The notes: generated from the letters alone by a model not told the origin. A stretch of 64,000 nucleotides of DNA from Bog-473 sp963736525 (GCA_963736525.1 CAVTPF010000018.1:124001-188000), one strand, 5' to 3'; positions 24,690-34,469 are shown, counted from the stretch's first letter. Numbers and translations: made by a program.

Positions 24690-26939
24690 ATGGTGGCCCT
24701 GGCCCGGGTGACTACGACCGACGCCCCGGAAACGGAGCACGAGCAGGCACAGGAGCGGGTGCTGCGCGAGCTGCTGGCCCCGCTGCTGGCCGAATTCGCC
24801 TCGCATCGCCCCGGGGACGACACGGCGACCATCGTCGAGGCGGCCCGCATCGCCCTGTTGGCCCACGAGGGACAGTTCCGGCGCTCGGGCGAGCCCTACA
24901 TCACCCATCCGGTGGCCGTCGCGACGATCGTGGCCGAACTGGGTCTGGACGCCCAGACCGTGGCGGCGGCGCTGCTGCACGACGCGGTCGAGGACACGGG
25001 GCTCACGTTGGAGACCATTGAGAAGACCTTCGGCGAGGGCGTGGCCAAGGTGGTCGACGGCGTCACCAAGCTCGACCGCCTGCAATTCGACTCCAAGGAG
25101 GCCCAGCAGGCGGCGACGATCCGCAAGATGCTCGTCGCCATGGCCGACGACTGGCGGGTGCTGCTGATAAAGCTGGCCGACCGGCTCCACAACATGCGCA
25201 CCCTCGCCGTCATGCCCGAGTGGAAGCAGCGCCGCACGGCGCAGGAGACCTTCGACGTCTACGCGCCGCTGGCCCACCGCCTGGGTGTCCAACAGGTGCG
25301 GTGGCAGCTGGAGGACCTGGCCTTCGCCACCCTGCACCCCAAGCGCTACGCCGAGATCGAGCAGATGGTGGCCGCCCGCGCGCCGCAGCGGGAGGAGTAC
25401 CTCGCGCGGGTCCTCGTCCACGTGCGCCAGCGGCTCGACGACATGGGCATCGTGGCCGACGTCACCGGGCGGCCCAAGCACCTGTGGTCGATCTACGAGA
25501 AGATGGTGGTGCGGGGCAAGGAGTTCGACGACATCAACGACCTCGTCGCCATCCGGGTCGTCGTCGAGTCCGAGAAGGACTGCTGGGCGGCGCTCGGCGC
25601 CATCCATGCGATCTGGGCGCCGGTGCACGGGCGCTTCAAGGACTACATCAACACGCCCAAGTTCAACATGTACCAGTCGCTGCACACGACGGTCATCGGG
25701 CTGGACGGCAAGCCGGTCGAGGTCCAGATCCGCACCTCCGAGATGCACCACCGGGCCGAGTACGGCATCGCGGCCCACTGGGGCTACAAGTCCAAGGAGG
25801 ACCACTCCTCGGAGATGGCGTGGCTCCAGCGCATCGCCGACGTCGACCGTCAGACCGACGACCCGATCGAGTTCCTCGAGGCCCTCAAGCTCGACCTCGA
25901 GCAGGACGAGGTCTACGTCTTCACCCCCAAGGGCAAGGTCATCGCCCTGCCGGCGCGCTCCACGCCGGTGGACTTCGCCTACGCCATCCACACCGAGGTG
26001 GGTCACCGCTGTATCGGGGCGCGGGTCAACGGGCGCCTCGTGCCGCTCGAGACGCAGCTCAGCAGCGCCGACACCGTCGAGATCTTCACCTCGAAGTCGC
26101 CGACCGCCGGCCCCTCGAGGGACTGGCTCCAGATCGTCGCCTCGACCCGGGCCCGTAACAAGATCCGCCAGTGGTTCTCCCGGGAGCGCCGGGAGGACGC
26201 GATAGAGAACGGCCGGGAGGAGCTGTCCCGGTTCCTGCGCCGGGAGGGCCTGCCGCTGCACAAGCTGCTCGGCTCGTCCGCGCTCCTCGAAGTGGCCGAG
26301 CAGCTGAACCTCGCCGATCTCGATGCCCTCTACGCCTCCATCGGCGAGTCGCAGGTCTCCGCCCAGTCGATCGTGCAGCGCCTCACCAAGGTGCTGCGCG
26401 GGGGAGGGGAGGCCGACGAGCGGCTGCCGACGATCGCCATCCCGGGGCCCCGGCGGCCCCGCCAGAGCCGCCGCACCGGGACGGGCGTCTACGTCGAGGG
26501 TCTCGACGACGTGATGATCCACCTGGCCCGCTGCTGCACCCCGGTGCCGGGCGACCAGATCGTCGGCTTCGTGACCCAGGGCCGGGGCGTCTCGGTGCAC
26601 CGGGCCGACTGCGCCAACGCGGCCGCGCTGGCCGACCGCTCCCGGGAGCGCCTCATAGAGGTCGAGTGGGACCGGGGCAACGACGGGGTCTTCGTGGCCA
26701 CCATCGAGGTCCAGGCCTTCGACCGCTCGCGCCTGCTGGCCGACGTGTCACGCGTCGTGTCGGAGCATCATCTCAACATCGTGGCCGCCCGCACCGCCAC
26801 CACCCCGGACCGGGTGAGCCGCATGGCCTTCGACGTCGAGCTGGCCGACCCGACCCACCTGCACTCACTGATCAGCGCGTTGAAGCATCTCGACGGGGTC
26901 TTCGACGCGTATCGTCAGCTCCCTGGCAAGAAGGCCTGA
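24690..26939 (+). CDS. relA: Bifunctional (p)ppGpp synthetase/hydrolase (RSH)
   Basis: A 749-residue stringent-response enzyme that makes and degrades (p)ppGpp. Visible domains: HD hydrolase (LLHDAVEDTGL, with early His in HEGQFRRSGEPYITHP), synthetase (LWSIYEKM, then YQSLHTTVIG), TGS (VYVFTPKGKVIALPARST), and a C-terminal ACT domain (VFVATIEVQAFDRSRLLADV). Both active sites look intact, so it should be bifunctional. In mycobacteria an apt gene lies between secF and relA; it is absent here. Confidence 0.97.
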   Translation: MVALARVTTTDAPETEHEQAQERVLRELLAPLLAEFASHRPGDDTATIVEAARIALLAHEGQFRRSGEPYITHPVAVATIVAELGLDAQTVAAALLHDAVEDTGLTLETIEKTFGEGVAKVVDGVTKLDRLQFDSKEAQQAATIRKMLVAMADDWRVLLIKLADRLHNMRTLAVMPEWKQRRTAQETFDVYAPLAHRLGVQQVRWQLEDLAFATLHPKRYAEIEQMVAARAPQREEYLARVLVHVRQRLDDMGIVADVTGRPKHLWSIYEKMVVRGKEFDDINDLVAIRVVVESEKDCWAALGAIHAIWAPVHGRFKDYINTPKFNMYQSLHTTVIGLDGKPVEVQIRTSEMHHRAEYGIAAHWGYKSKEDHSSEMAWLQRIADVDRQTDDPIEFLEALKLDLEQDEVYVFTPKGKVIALPARSTPVDFAYAIHTEVGHRCIGARVNGRLVPLETQLSSADTVEIFTSKSPTAGPSRDWLQIVASTRARNKIRQWFSRERREDAIENGREELSRFLRREGLPLHKLLGSSALLEVAEQLNLADLDALYASIGESQVSAQSIVQRLTKVLRGGGEADERLPTIAIPGPRRPRQSRRTGTGVYVEGLDDVMIHLARCCTPVPGDQIVGFVTQGRGVSVHRADCANAAALADRSRERLIEVEWDRGNDGVFVATIEVQAFDRSRLLADVSRVVSEHHLNIVAARTATTPDRVSRMAFDVELADPTHLHSLISALKHLDGVFDAYRQLPGKKA

Positions 26940-26960
26940 CCCCGCCATGAGGAGCACCCC

Positions 26961-28364
26961 GTGACCCCGGGCTCGTCCGCGCCCGCAGCCGCCCCGGTCC
27001 GCACGCCCAAGGGCATGCACGACGTCCTGTGGCCCGAGTCGGCCCGCTGGGAGGACACGGTCGCCCGCTTCACGCAATTGGTCGAGCGCGCCGGCTACGG
27101 CCTCACCATCACCCCGATCATCGAGCACGCCGGCGTCTTCCTGCGCGGCATCGGCGAGGGCAGCGAGGTCGTCGGCAAGGAGATGTACGTCTTCGAGGAC
27201 CGCGACGGCCAGATGATGGCGCTGCGCCCCGAGGGCACCGCCCCCGTCGCCCGGGCCTACGTGCAGCACCACCCGGTCCCGCCCTGGAAGGCCTGGTACG
27301 TGGCGCCGTCGTTCCGGCACGAGAACCCCCAGCACGGCCGGTACCGGCAGCACTACCAGATGGGGGTGGAGGCGCTCGGGCCGGCCGACGCCGACCTCGA
27401 CGTCGAGGTGGTGTCGCTGGCGCACGACTTCTTCGCCGGGCTCGGGCTGCGCGACGTCACGCTCAAGCTGCACACCATGGGAGACGACGTCTGCAAGCCG
27501 GGATATGTCGCGCTGCTCGGCGTCTTTCTGGCCGAGCGGGCGGACCGGCTCTGCGCCGCCCACCTGGAGCGCCACCTCGAGAACCCGCTGCGGGTGCTCG
27601 ACTGCAAGACGCCCGAGTGCCGGGCCGCCACCGAGGACGCGCCCCGGTTCCTCGACCACCTCTGCGACGCCTGCGCGGCCCACTTCGCCCGAGTGCGCGC
27701 CGGCCTGGAGTCGCTCGGCATTGCCTACACGATCGACCACCGGCTGGTGCGGGGCTTCGACTACTACACGCGCACGACCTTCGAGTTCGCCGCCGACGCG
27801 CTCGATGCCGCGCAGAACGGCATCGGTGGGGGCGGTCGCTACGACGGGCTGGTCGAACTGCTCGGCGGAGACCCCACGCCCGGCATCGGCTTTGGCATCG
27901 GCATCGAGCGGGTGCTGCTGGCCTGCGACGCCGAGGACGTGTTCAGCACCGAGGCCGTGATCGCCGCCCGGCCGTTGGACGCCTACGTGATCGACACGTC
28001 CGGCGGGGAGTCCGCCGTCGTCCTCACGGCCGAGCTGCGCCGCGCCGGCCTGCGGGCCGATCGTGCCTTCGACGGGCGCTCCATGAAGTCGCAGATCAAG
28101 TCGGCGGACCGCTCGGGCGCCGTGGTGGCCCTCATCGTCGGTGACCAGGAGCTGGCCGAGGGCACGGTCGGGCTCCGTCCCCTGCGCAGCCGCGAGGACC
28201 AGCGGACCGTGCCCCGGGCTGCCATTGTGGACGAGCTCAAGAGCTACCTGGCCAACGCCGCCTTCGCCGAGGGCCCCGATGGCGACGTCGATCGGCACCT
28301 GCATCCGCACCTGCGTCCCGAGGGCCACACCCACGACACCGAGACGGACACCGACACGCCATGA
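26961..28364 (+). CDS. hisS: Histidyl-tRNA synthetase
   Basis: A 467-residue class II synthetase. Visible are PKGMHDVLWPES at the start, motif 2 (SFRHENPQHGRYRQHYQMG), the histidine A motif LVRGFDYYTRTTFEF, motif 3 (GFGIGIERVLLA), and the anticodon-binding domain. The C-terminus carries an odd His/Thr/Asp-rich tail (DRHLHPHLRPEGHTHD and then ETDTDTDTP-like residues). GTG 26961 has GAGGAG upstream. The stop overlaps the aspS start by four bases. Confidence 0.97.
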   Translation: MTPGSSAPAAAPVRTPKGMHDVLWPESARWEDTVARFTQLVERAGYGLTITPIIEHAGVFLRGIGEGSEVVGKEMYVFEDRDGQMMALRPEGTAPVARAYVQHHPVPPWKAWYVAPSFRHENPQHGRYRQHYQMGVEALGPADADLDVEVVSLAHDFFAGLGLRDVTLKLHTMGDDVCKPGYVALLGVFLAERADRLCAAHLERHLENPLRVLDCKTPECRAATEDAPRFLDHLCDACAAHFARVRAGLESLGIAYTIDHRLVRGFDYYTRTTFEFAADALDAAQNGIGGGGRYDGLVELLGGDPTPGIGFGIGIERVLLACDAEDVFSTEAVIAARPLDAYVIDTSGGESAVVLTAELRRAGLRADRAFDGRSMKSQIKSADRSGAVVALIVGDQELAEGTVGLRPLRSREDQRTVPRAAIVDELKSYLANAAFAEGPDGDVDRHLHPHLRPEGHTHDTETDTDTP

Positions 28365-30157
28365 CCAACCCGGAACAGAACCGGCCGACCGCCCTGCGCA
28401 CGCACCTGTGCGGCGTGCTGCGCAAGGCCGACGTCGGCTCGACCGTGCGCCTGTGCGGCTGGGTGGCCCGGCGCCGCGAGCACGGCGAGCACCTCGCCTT
28501 CGTGGACCTGCGCGACCACACCGGCATCGTCCAGTGCGTCATCGACCACGCCACCGACGTGCGCCACGAGTGGGTGATCGCGGTGACGGGCACGGTGCGG
28601 GAGCGCCCCGAGGGCACGGTCAACCCCGCCATCGGCACCGGCGAGATCGAGATCGGCGGCTGCACGGTCGAGGTGCTCAACGAGGCCGAGCCGCCGCCGC
28701 TCTCCGTCGACGACCGGGCCGAGTCCGACGAGCCGGTCCGCCTGAAGTACCGCTACGTCGACCTGCGCCGGCCGCGCATGCAGCGCAACCTGCGGCTGCG
28801 GGCGCGCGTCAACGCCGCCATCCGCGCCGCCATGGACCGCCAGGGCTTCGTGGAGGTCGAGACGCCGCTCCTGTGGGCGCCCACGCCGGAAGGGTCACGC
28901 GAGTTCTCCGTGCCGTCGCGGCTGCACCACGGCTCCTTCTACGCGCTCCCGCAGAGCCCGCAGCTGGCCAAGCAGCTCCTCATGGTGGGCGGATTCGACC
29001 GCTACTACCAGATCGCCCGCTGCCTGCGCGACGAAGACCTGCGCGCCGACCGGCAGTTCGAGTTCAGCCAGCTCGACATGGAGTGTTCCTTCGCCAGCCA
29101 GGACGACGTCATGGGCTACGTCTCCGAGGCCGTCCTCGATGCCGCCGAGGCGGCGACGGGGGAGCGGCCGCCACCGATCGAGCGGATGACGTGGGCGAAC
29201 GCCCTCGACCGTTATGGCACCGACAAGCCGGACCTGCGCTTCGGGATGGAGCTGGTCGACCTGACGCCGCTCTTCGCGGGCACGCAGGTGAAGGCCTTCT
29301 CGTCGCCGACGGTCAAGGCGATCGTGGTCCCCGATGGCGCCTCGTTCCCGCGCTCGCGCCTGGACGAGCTGACCGAGCAGGCCAAGAAGGCCGGCGCTGC
29401 CGGCCTGGCCTGGTTCCGCGTCGTCGACGGCGAGGAGCTCGCGCTCGACGGGCCGCTGGCCCGTCACCTGTCGGAGCAGGAGGGGGCGCGCGTCCTGGAA
29501 GAGACCGGCGGCCGACCCGGGGACCTCATCCTGGCCGTCTCGGACCGCTACGACACGGCGTGCACGGTGCTCGGCACGCTGCGGACGGCCATCGGGGCGC
29601 CGCCGGTGGGCCAGGGACCGCATCGCTACGTGTGGGTGGTCGACTTCCCGATGTTCGAGGGCATCGGCGCCGACGGTCATCCCCAGCCGGCCCACCACCC
29701 CTTCACCATGCCCTACGCCGAGGACCTGGAAAAGTTGGCGAGCGACCCCCTCGCCGTGCGTTCCCAGGCCTATGACCTGGTGCTCAACGGCTGGGAGCTC
29801 GGGTCGGGCAGCGTGCGTATCCATCGGCGGGACATCCAGTCGCAGGTGTTCGCCGCGCTCGGGATCGCGCCCGACGAGGCCGAGGCCCGCTTCGGGTTCC
29901 TGCTGGGCGCCTTCCGCCACGGGGCGCCGCCCCACGCCGGGTTCGCGTTCGGGGTCGACCGGCTGGCGGCGATCCTGGCGGGGGAGGAGAACATCCGGGA
30001 GGTCATCGCCTATCCCAAGACGCAGTCCGGTGCCGACCCGCTGACGGGCGCGCCGAAGCCCCTGCCGCCGGCCAGCCTGGCCGAGCTGGGGATCCGGGTC
30101 GTGGTCCCGCCCGCCGCCTCGTCGCCCGGGGAGACGGTGAACCCTTCGCCGAGCTAG
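28361..30157 (+). CDS. aspS: Aspartyl-tRNA synthetase (probably nondiscriminating)
   Basis: A 598-residue bacterial-type AspRS: N-terminal OB-fold anticodon domain (GWVARRREHGEHLAFVDLRD), class II core with PQSPQLAKQLLMVGG and FRHENP-equivalent RCLRDEDLRADRQFEFSQL, a GAD insert, and motif 3 FAFGVDRLAAIL. His41 and Gly85 align by eye with the His31/Gly82 pair of Pseudomonas aeruginosa nondiscriminating AspRS. If so, it also charges tRNA-Asn and relies on GatCAB amidation. That is inference. ATG 28361 overlaps hisS. Confidence 0.96.
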   Translation: MTNPEQNRPTALRTHLCGVLRKADVGSTVRLCGWVARRREHGEHLAFVDLRDHTGIVQCVIDHATDVRHEWVIAVTGTVRERPEGTVNPAIGTGEIEIGGCTVEVLNEAEPPPLSVDDRAESDEPVRLKYRYVDLRRPRMQRNLRLRARVNAAIRAAMDRQGFVEVETPLLWAPTPEGSREFSVPSRLHHGSFYALPQSPQLAKQLLMVGGFDRYYQIARCLRDEDLRADRQFEFSQLDMECSFASQDDVMGYVSEAVLDAAEAATGERPPPIERMTWANALDRYGTDKPDLRFGMELVDLTPLFAGTQVKAFSSPTVKAIVVPDGASFPRSRLDELTEQAKKAGAAGLAWFRVVDGEELALDGPLARHLSEQEGARVLEETGGRPGDLILAVSDRYDTACTVLGTLRTAIGAPPVGQGPHRYVWVVDFPMFEGIGADGHPQPAHHPFTMPYAEDLEKLASDPLAVRSQAYDLVLNGWELGSGSVRIHRRDIQSQVFAALGIAPDEAEARFGFLLGAFRHGAPPHAGFAFGVDRLAAILAGEENIREVIAYPKTQSGADPLTGAPKPLPPASLAELGIRVVVPPAASSPGETVNPSPS

Positions 30158-30160
30158 TAC

Positions 30161-31495
30161 GTGAGCCTCTTCGACGACGCCGCCGACCGCCGCCTGCGGC
30201 GTCAGGCGCCGCTGGCCGCCCGGCTCCGCCCGCGCACGCTGGACGAGGTCGTGGGCCAGGAGCACCTGGTCGGCCCCGGCGCCCCGCTGCGCACGCTGGC
30301 CGAGACCGACCGCGTGGGCTCGGCGATCCTGTGGGGGCCGGCCGGCACCGGCAAGACCACGCTCGCGCATCTCCTGGCCGACGCGACCGCCAAGCACCTC
30401 ACGACGCTCTCGGCCACCGCGGCCGGGGTCAAGGACGTGCGCGAGGCCCTGGCGGAGGCCGAGCGGCGGCTGGGCGAGCACGGCCAGGGCACGATGCTCT
30501 TCATCGACGAGGTCCACCGCTTCAGCAAGTCCCAGCAGGACGTGCTGCTCCCCGCCGTCGAGGACGGCCTGGTGGTGCTCATCGGGGCCACGACCGAGAA
30601 CCCCTTCTTCGAGGTCAATCCGCCCCTGTTGAGCCGGGCCTCCTTGTGGCGGCTGCACCCTCTCAGCCCGGACGACCTGCGCACCCTCATTTGGCGCGGG
30701 CTCGACCTGGAGGGGGCCGAGGCCGCCGCGGACGCCGTCGACGCGGTGGTGGCCGCCTGCGAGGGCGACGCCCGAGCAGCGTTGACCACGGTGGAGGTCG
30801 CCGTCGCGCTGGCCCGAGCCGGCGCGACGGACCCCGACGCGCCGGTGGTCCTCACCATGGACGACATGTCCAGGGCGCGGGACGGTCGCCTGTTCCACCA
30901 GGGCGCCGACGAGCACTACGACCAGATCAGCGCCCTGATCAAGAGCGTCCGGGGCTCCGACCCCGACGCCGGCCTGTACTGGATGGCCCGCATGATCGAG
31001 GCGGGGGAGGACCCCCGTTTCCTGGCCCGCCGCATGGTCATCTTGGCCAGCGAGGACATCGGGCTGGCCGACCCGCAGGCGCTCCTGGTGGCCGAGGCGG
31101 CCGCCCGGGCGGTGGAATACGTCGGCCTCCCGGAGGCCGCGTTGAACCTGGCCGAGGCGGTGATCTACCTGGCCCGGGCACCGAAGTCGAACGCCGTGGT
31201 GGTGGCCCTCGGCCGGGCCCAGGCCGACGTGCGTTCGAGCGCCAACCAGGAGGTGCCCGCCCACCTGCGGGACGCCCACTACAAGGGGGCGGCCGCGCTC
31301 GGGCACGGGGAGGGCTACGTCTACCCCCACGACGACCCTTCCGGGGTGGTGCTCCAGCAGTATCGTCCTGACGCGCTGGAAGGCCGGGTCTACTACGAGC
31401 CCACGCCCCGCGGCGAAGAGGGTACAGAGGGTCCAGAACGCGCAGCCGCTCGTGGCGGGACAGGCCCGGGCAGGGACAGGGAGGCCGATTCGTGA
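30161..31495 (+). CDS. rarA: Replication-associated recombination protein A (AAA ATPase)
   Basis: A 444-residue RarA/MgsA/WRNIP1-type ATPase that acts at stalled replication forks. Walker A GPAGTGKTTLA, Walker B LFIDEVHRF, sensor 1 GATTENPFFEV and the C-terminal tetramerisation region with SASEDIGLADP-like LASEDIGLADPQALL are visible. Length is standard. GTG 30161 is only three bases after aspS, and its stop overlaps the protease gene (GTGA), so hisS-aspS-rarA-protease may be one transcript. Confidence 0.95.
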   Translation: MSLFDDAADRRLRRQAPLAARLRPRTLDEVVGQEHLVGPGAPLRTLAETDRVGSAILWGPAGTGKTTLAHLLADATAKHLTTLSATAAGVKDVREALAEAERRLGEHGQGTMLFIDEVHRFSKSQQDVLLPAVEDGLVVLIGATTENPFFEVNPPLLSRASLWRLHPLSPDDLRTLIWRGLDLEGAEAAADAVDAVVAACEGDARAALTTVEVAVALARAGATDPDAPVVLTMDDMSRARDGRLFHQGADEHYDQISALIKSVRGSDPDAGLYWMARMIEAGEDPRFLARRMVILASEDIGLADPQALLVAEAAARAVEYVGLPEAALNLAEAVIYLARAPKSNAVVVALGRAQADVRSSANQEVPAHLRDAHYKGAAALGHGEGYVYPHDDPSGVVLQQYRPDALEGRVYYEPTPRGEEGTEGPERAAARGGTGPGRDREADS

Positions 31496-34407
31496 ACCGG
31501 GGACACCGTGCAGCCGCGCTGCTCTGCGCCGCGCTCGGCGCCGCGGCCCTGAGCGCGGGTTCGTTCGCCCCGGCGTCGCCCGCCGGCGCCGCCTCGCCCG
31601 CCTCGCTCCTGGCGCGGGTGGCCCTCCCCCAGGCCGCGCCGGCCATCCCCTCGGACACCACACTGCTGGGAGCCGCACCGGCCGACCAGGTCCTCGACCT
31701 CGACGTGGCCCTCGCCGGCCAGGACCCCGCCGGCCTCGCCCAGGAGGTGGCGGCGGTCTCGACCCCCGGATCGCCCGACTACCGCCACTACCTGACGTCG
31801 GCCCAGTACGCCGCCGCGTACGGTCCCAGCCCGGCCGAAGTGGCCCAGGTGTCCTCGGTGCTGCGCAGCGAGGGGCTCGCCGTGGGCACCCCCGGCACCG
31901 GGAGCACCCTGTTGCCGGTGTCGGGCACGGCCGCCGCGGTCTCCGCGGCGTTCGGGACGTCGCTCGAGTCGGTCCAGGCGCCCGACGAGCCCAGGGCGCT
32001 GGTCAACACGTCTTCGCCCGAGGTGCCGGCCTCCCTCGCCGGCTCCGTCACCGCCGTGGTGGGCCTCGACGGCCTGTTCCGGGAGCACTCGATGCTGCAG
32101 AGCAACCCGGCCACGCCCACCCCGGGCGCACCCGCCACCGCGACGCCGCCCACCACCGGCAGCACCGGCAGCACCGGCAGCCAGAGCCATGCGCTCGTCG
32201 CCAACGCCTCGGCGCCCCAGGCCTGTGCCGCTGCCGCGTCACTGGCGGGCCACGAGCCGGGGACGTACACCTCGACGCAGATGGCATCCACCTTCGGGCT
32301 GGACCAGCTGTTCGCCCAGGGGCGCACAGGCCTCGGCCAGACGATCGCCATCATCGAATTCGACACGTACTCGCCCAGCGACATCACGGCGTTCGAATCG
32401 TGCTACGGCCTGTCCAACCCGATCCGCAACGTCGTCGTCGACGGCGGCCCGACTCCGCAGGGATCGGCGGAGCCGGCTCTCGACATCGAGTTGGCCGCCT
32501 TCAACGCCCCGTCGGCGTCGCTGGTGGTGTACGAGGCCCCGAACGGCACCGACGCCGAGGCGTTCGACGTCTTCAACCGCATCGCCAGCGACGACGCGGC
32601 GCAGGTGGTGACGACGAGCTGGGGCAATTGCGAGTCCGAGATCCCGAGCAGCGACCGCCAGACGGAGAACACGATCTTCCAGCGGATGGCCGTCCAGGGG
32701 CAGACGATGATCGCCGCGTCGGGTGACTCGGGCTCCGAGGACTGCTACTCGGCGCCGACCCACGACTTCAACACCGGGCTGGCCGTCGACGACCCCGGCG
32801 CACAGCCGGACGTGGTCAGCGCCGGCGGGACCACGCTGAACACCCCGTCCGCCTCGTCGCAGGTGGTGTGGAACGACTGCCAGGGCCAGTCGGCGAGCTG
32901 CCTGCAGGACAACCCCGGGCACGTGGGCGCCGGCGGCGGGGGCTACTCCATCGAATGGCCGGCGAACCCGGGACAGCCGAGCGCCCCCGCCGGCGCGGAC
33001 TCGCACCCGTGCGGGCTGGCGACGTGCCGGGCCGTGCCCGATATCGCCTACCCCGCCAATCCCGATGCCGGCGGCGTCGTGGCCTACTTCAACGGGAGCT
33101 GGATCGGGTTCGGGGGCACCAGCGTCGCCGCGCCCACCAACGCCGGGCTCTTCGCCGACACCAACCAGGGCTGCTACGGCAAGCTCGGGCGGGTGGGGCC
33201 GGCGCTCTACGCGGCTGCGACGGCGAGCGGATCGAACTTCACCGACGTCACCAGCGGGAACAACGACCTGTCCGACACGAACGGCGGCATGTTCCCGGCC
33301 GCGGCCGGTTACGACGCGGCCACCGGCCTCGGCACCCCGGTCGACCAGAACCTGGCCATCGCCCTGCAGGGTGCCGACGGGTGCCCGTCGGTGGGGTCGG
33401 TCAGCCCGGACACGGGGCCCATCAGCGGCGCTGGGGCCATCACGATCTTCGGCGGGGGGTTCGCCAACGCGACGTCGGTGACCTTCGGTTCGGTGGGCGC
33501 CGGCCACATCGTGTCGCAGTCCGAGACCTCCATCACGGTCGTCCCGCCCAACGCGTCGGAAGCGATGTGCGTGGACGTGACGGTCGCGAACCAGCAGGGG
33601 ACGTCGGCCACCAGCCCCGACGACCGCTACGGATTCGGGGGTGACCTCAATTGTGGCCAGGGCTACCGCTTCGTCGCCTCCGACGGCGGCATCTTCGACT
33701 ACGGCGAAGCCACCTTCTGGGGCAGCACGGGCAGCATCCACCTGAATGCGCCGGTGGTGGGCATGGCCGTCACCCCGAGCACCAACGGCTACTGGATGGT
33801 GGCCTCCGACGGCGGGATCTTCTCCTACGGCGACGCGCTGTTCTACGGCTCCATGGGGGGCCAGCACCTGAACAAGCCGATCGTCGGCATGGCCGCCACC
33901 CCCGACGGGCGCGGCTACTGGATGGTGGCCTCCGACGGCGGGATCTTCTCCTACGGCGACGCGCTGTTCTACGGCTCCATGGGGGGCCAGCACCTGAACA
34001 AGCCGATCGTCGGCATGGCCGCCACCCCCGACGGGCGCGGCTACTGGCTGGTGGCCTCCGACGGCGGGATCTTCTCCTACGGCGACGCGCAGTTCTACGG
34101 CTCGACCGGTTCCATGGTGCTGAACTCTCCGGTTGTCGGCATGGCGGCCGGGCCCCGTGGCGACGGCTACTGGCTGGTGGCGGCCGACGGCGGCATCTTC
34201 AATTACGGCTCGGCGGGCTTCTACGGCTCGGCCGGCGGCATCCGTCTCAACCAGCCCGTGGTCGGCATGGCGGCGACCCCGGACTTCAGCGGCTACTGGC
34301 TGGTGGCGGCCGACGGCGGCATCTTCACCTACGGGGACGCGCTGTTCTACGGTTCGACCGGCGGGATGCACCTCAACGAGCCCATCGTCGGGATGTCCTC
34401 GACCTGA
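31492..34407 (+). CDS. Secreted sedolisin (S53) protease with TIG domain and six C-terminal repeats
   Basis: A 971-residue exported protein. Residues 1 to about 38 are a signal peptide. A pro-kumamolisin activation domain spans about 60-205, then a Pro/Thr/Gly linker and the S53 peptidase domain (about 240-635). Catalytic residues fit the family: Glu327 and Asp331 (EPALD), oxyanion Asp412 (SGDSG), and Ser544 (GGTSVAAP). An IPT/TIG domain follows (about 640-720), then six 42-residue repeats from 724 to the end with consensus GYWLVASDGGIFSYGDA, probably a propeller-like fold for binding. S53 proteases work at acidic pH and need no zinc. GTG 31492 overlaps rarA. It looks inserted into the housekeeping series. 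Confidence 0.92.
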   Translation: MNRGHRAAALLCAALGAAALSAGSFAPASPAGAASPASLLARVALPQAAPAIPSDTTLLGAAPADQVLDLDVALAGQDPAGLAQEVAAVSTPGSPDYRHYLTSAQYAAAYGPSPAEVAQVSSVLRSEGLAVGTPGTGSTLLPVSGTAAAVSAAFGTSLESVQAPDEPRALVNTSSPEVPASLAGSVTAVVGLDGLFREHSMLQSNPATPTPGAPATATPPTTGSTGSTGSQSHALVANASAPQACAAAASLAGHEPGTYTSTQMASTFGLDQLFAQGRTGLGQTIAIIEFDTYSPSDITAFESCYGLSNPIRNVVVDGGPTPQGSAEPALDIELAAFNAPSASLVVYEAPNGTDAEAFDVFNRIASDDAAQVVTTSWGNCESEIPSSDRQTENTIFQRMAVQGQTMIAASGDSGSEDCYSAPTHDFNTGLAVDDPGAQPDVVSAGGTTLNTPSASSQVVWNDCQGQSASCLQDNPGHVGAGGGGYSIEWPANPGQPSAPAGADSHPCGLATCRAVPDIAYPANPDAGGVVAYFNGSWIGFGGTSVAAPTNAGLFADTNQGCYGKLGRVGPALYAAATASGSNFTDVTSGNNDLSDTNGGMFPAAAGYDAATGLGTPVDQNLAIALQGADGCPSVGSVSPDTGPISGAGAITIFGGGFANATSVTFGSVGAGHIVSQSETSITVVPPNASEAMCVDVTVANQQGTSATSPDDRYGFGGDLNCGQGYRFVASDGGIFDYGEATFWGSTGSIHLNAPVVGMAVTPSTNGYWMVASDGGIFSYGDALFYGSMGGQHLNKPIVGMAATPDGRGYWMVASDGGIFSYGDALFYGSMGGQHLNKPIVGMAATPDGRGYWLVASDGGIFSYGDAQFYGSTGSMVLNSPVVGMAAGPRGDGYWLVAADGGIFNYGSAGFYGSAGGIRLNQPVVGMAATPDFSGYWLVAADGGIFTYGDALFYGSTGGMHLNEPIVGMSST
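33661..34404 (+). repeat. Six tandem 126-bp coding repeats, two of them identical
   Basis: Units start at 33661, 33787, 33913, 34039, 34165 and 34291 (the last slightly short). The copies at 33787-33912 and 33913-34038 are the same in all 126 bases, and identity runs on about 9 bases into the next unit. The others diverge at DNA and protein level, so this pair is a recent duplication or has been homogenised by gene conversion. Confidence 0.93.
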
Positions 34408-34469
34408 CCCGTGGCGTACCGGCGGATTTCGTCGGGCGGCCCGGGCCCCGAAGCCGTTTTTGCCCCCGG

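Noticed and set aside
33661..34404. Tandem repeats considered as a CRISPR array or VNTR
   Set aside because: The 126-bp period is in frame, encodes a protein repeat and has no spacers.
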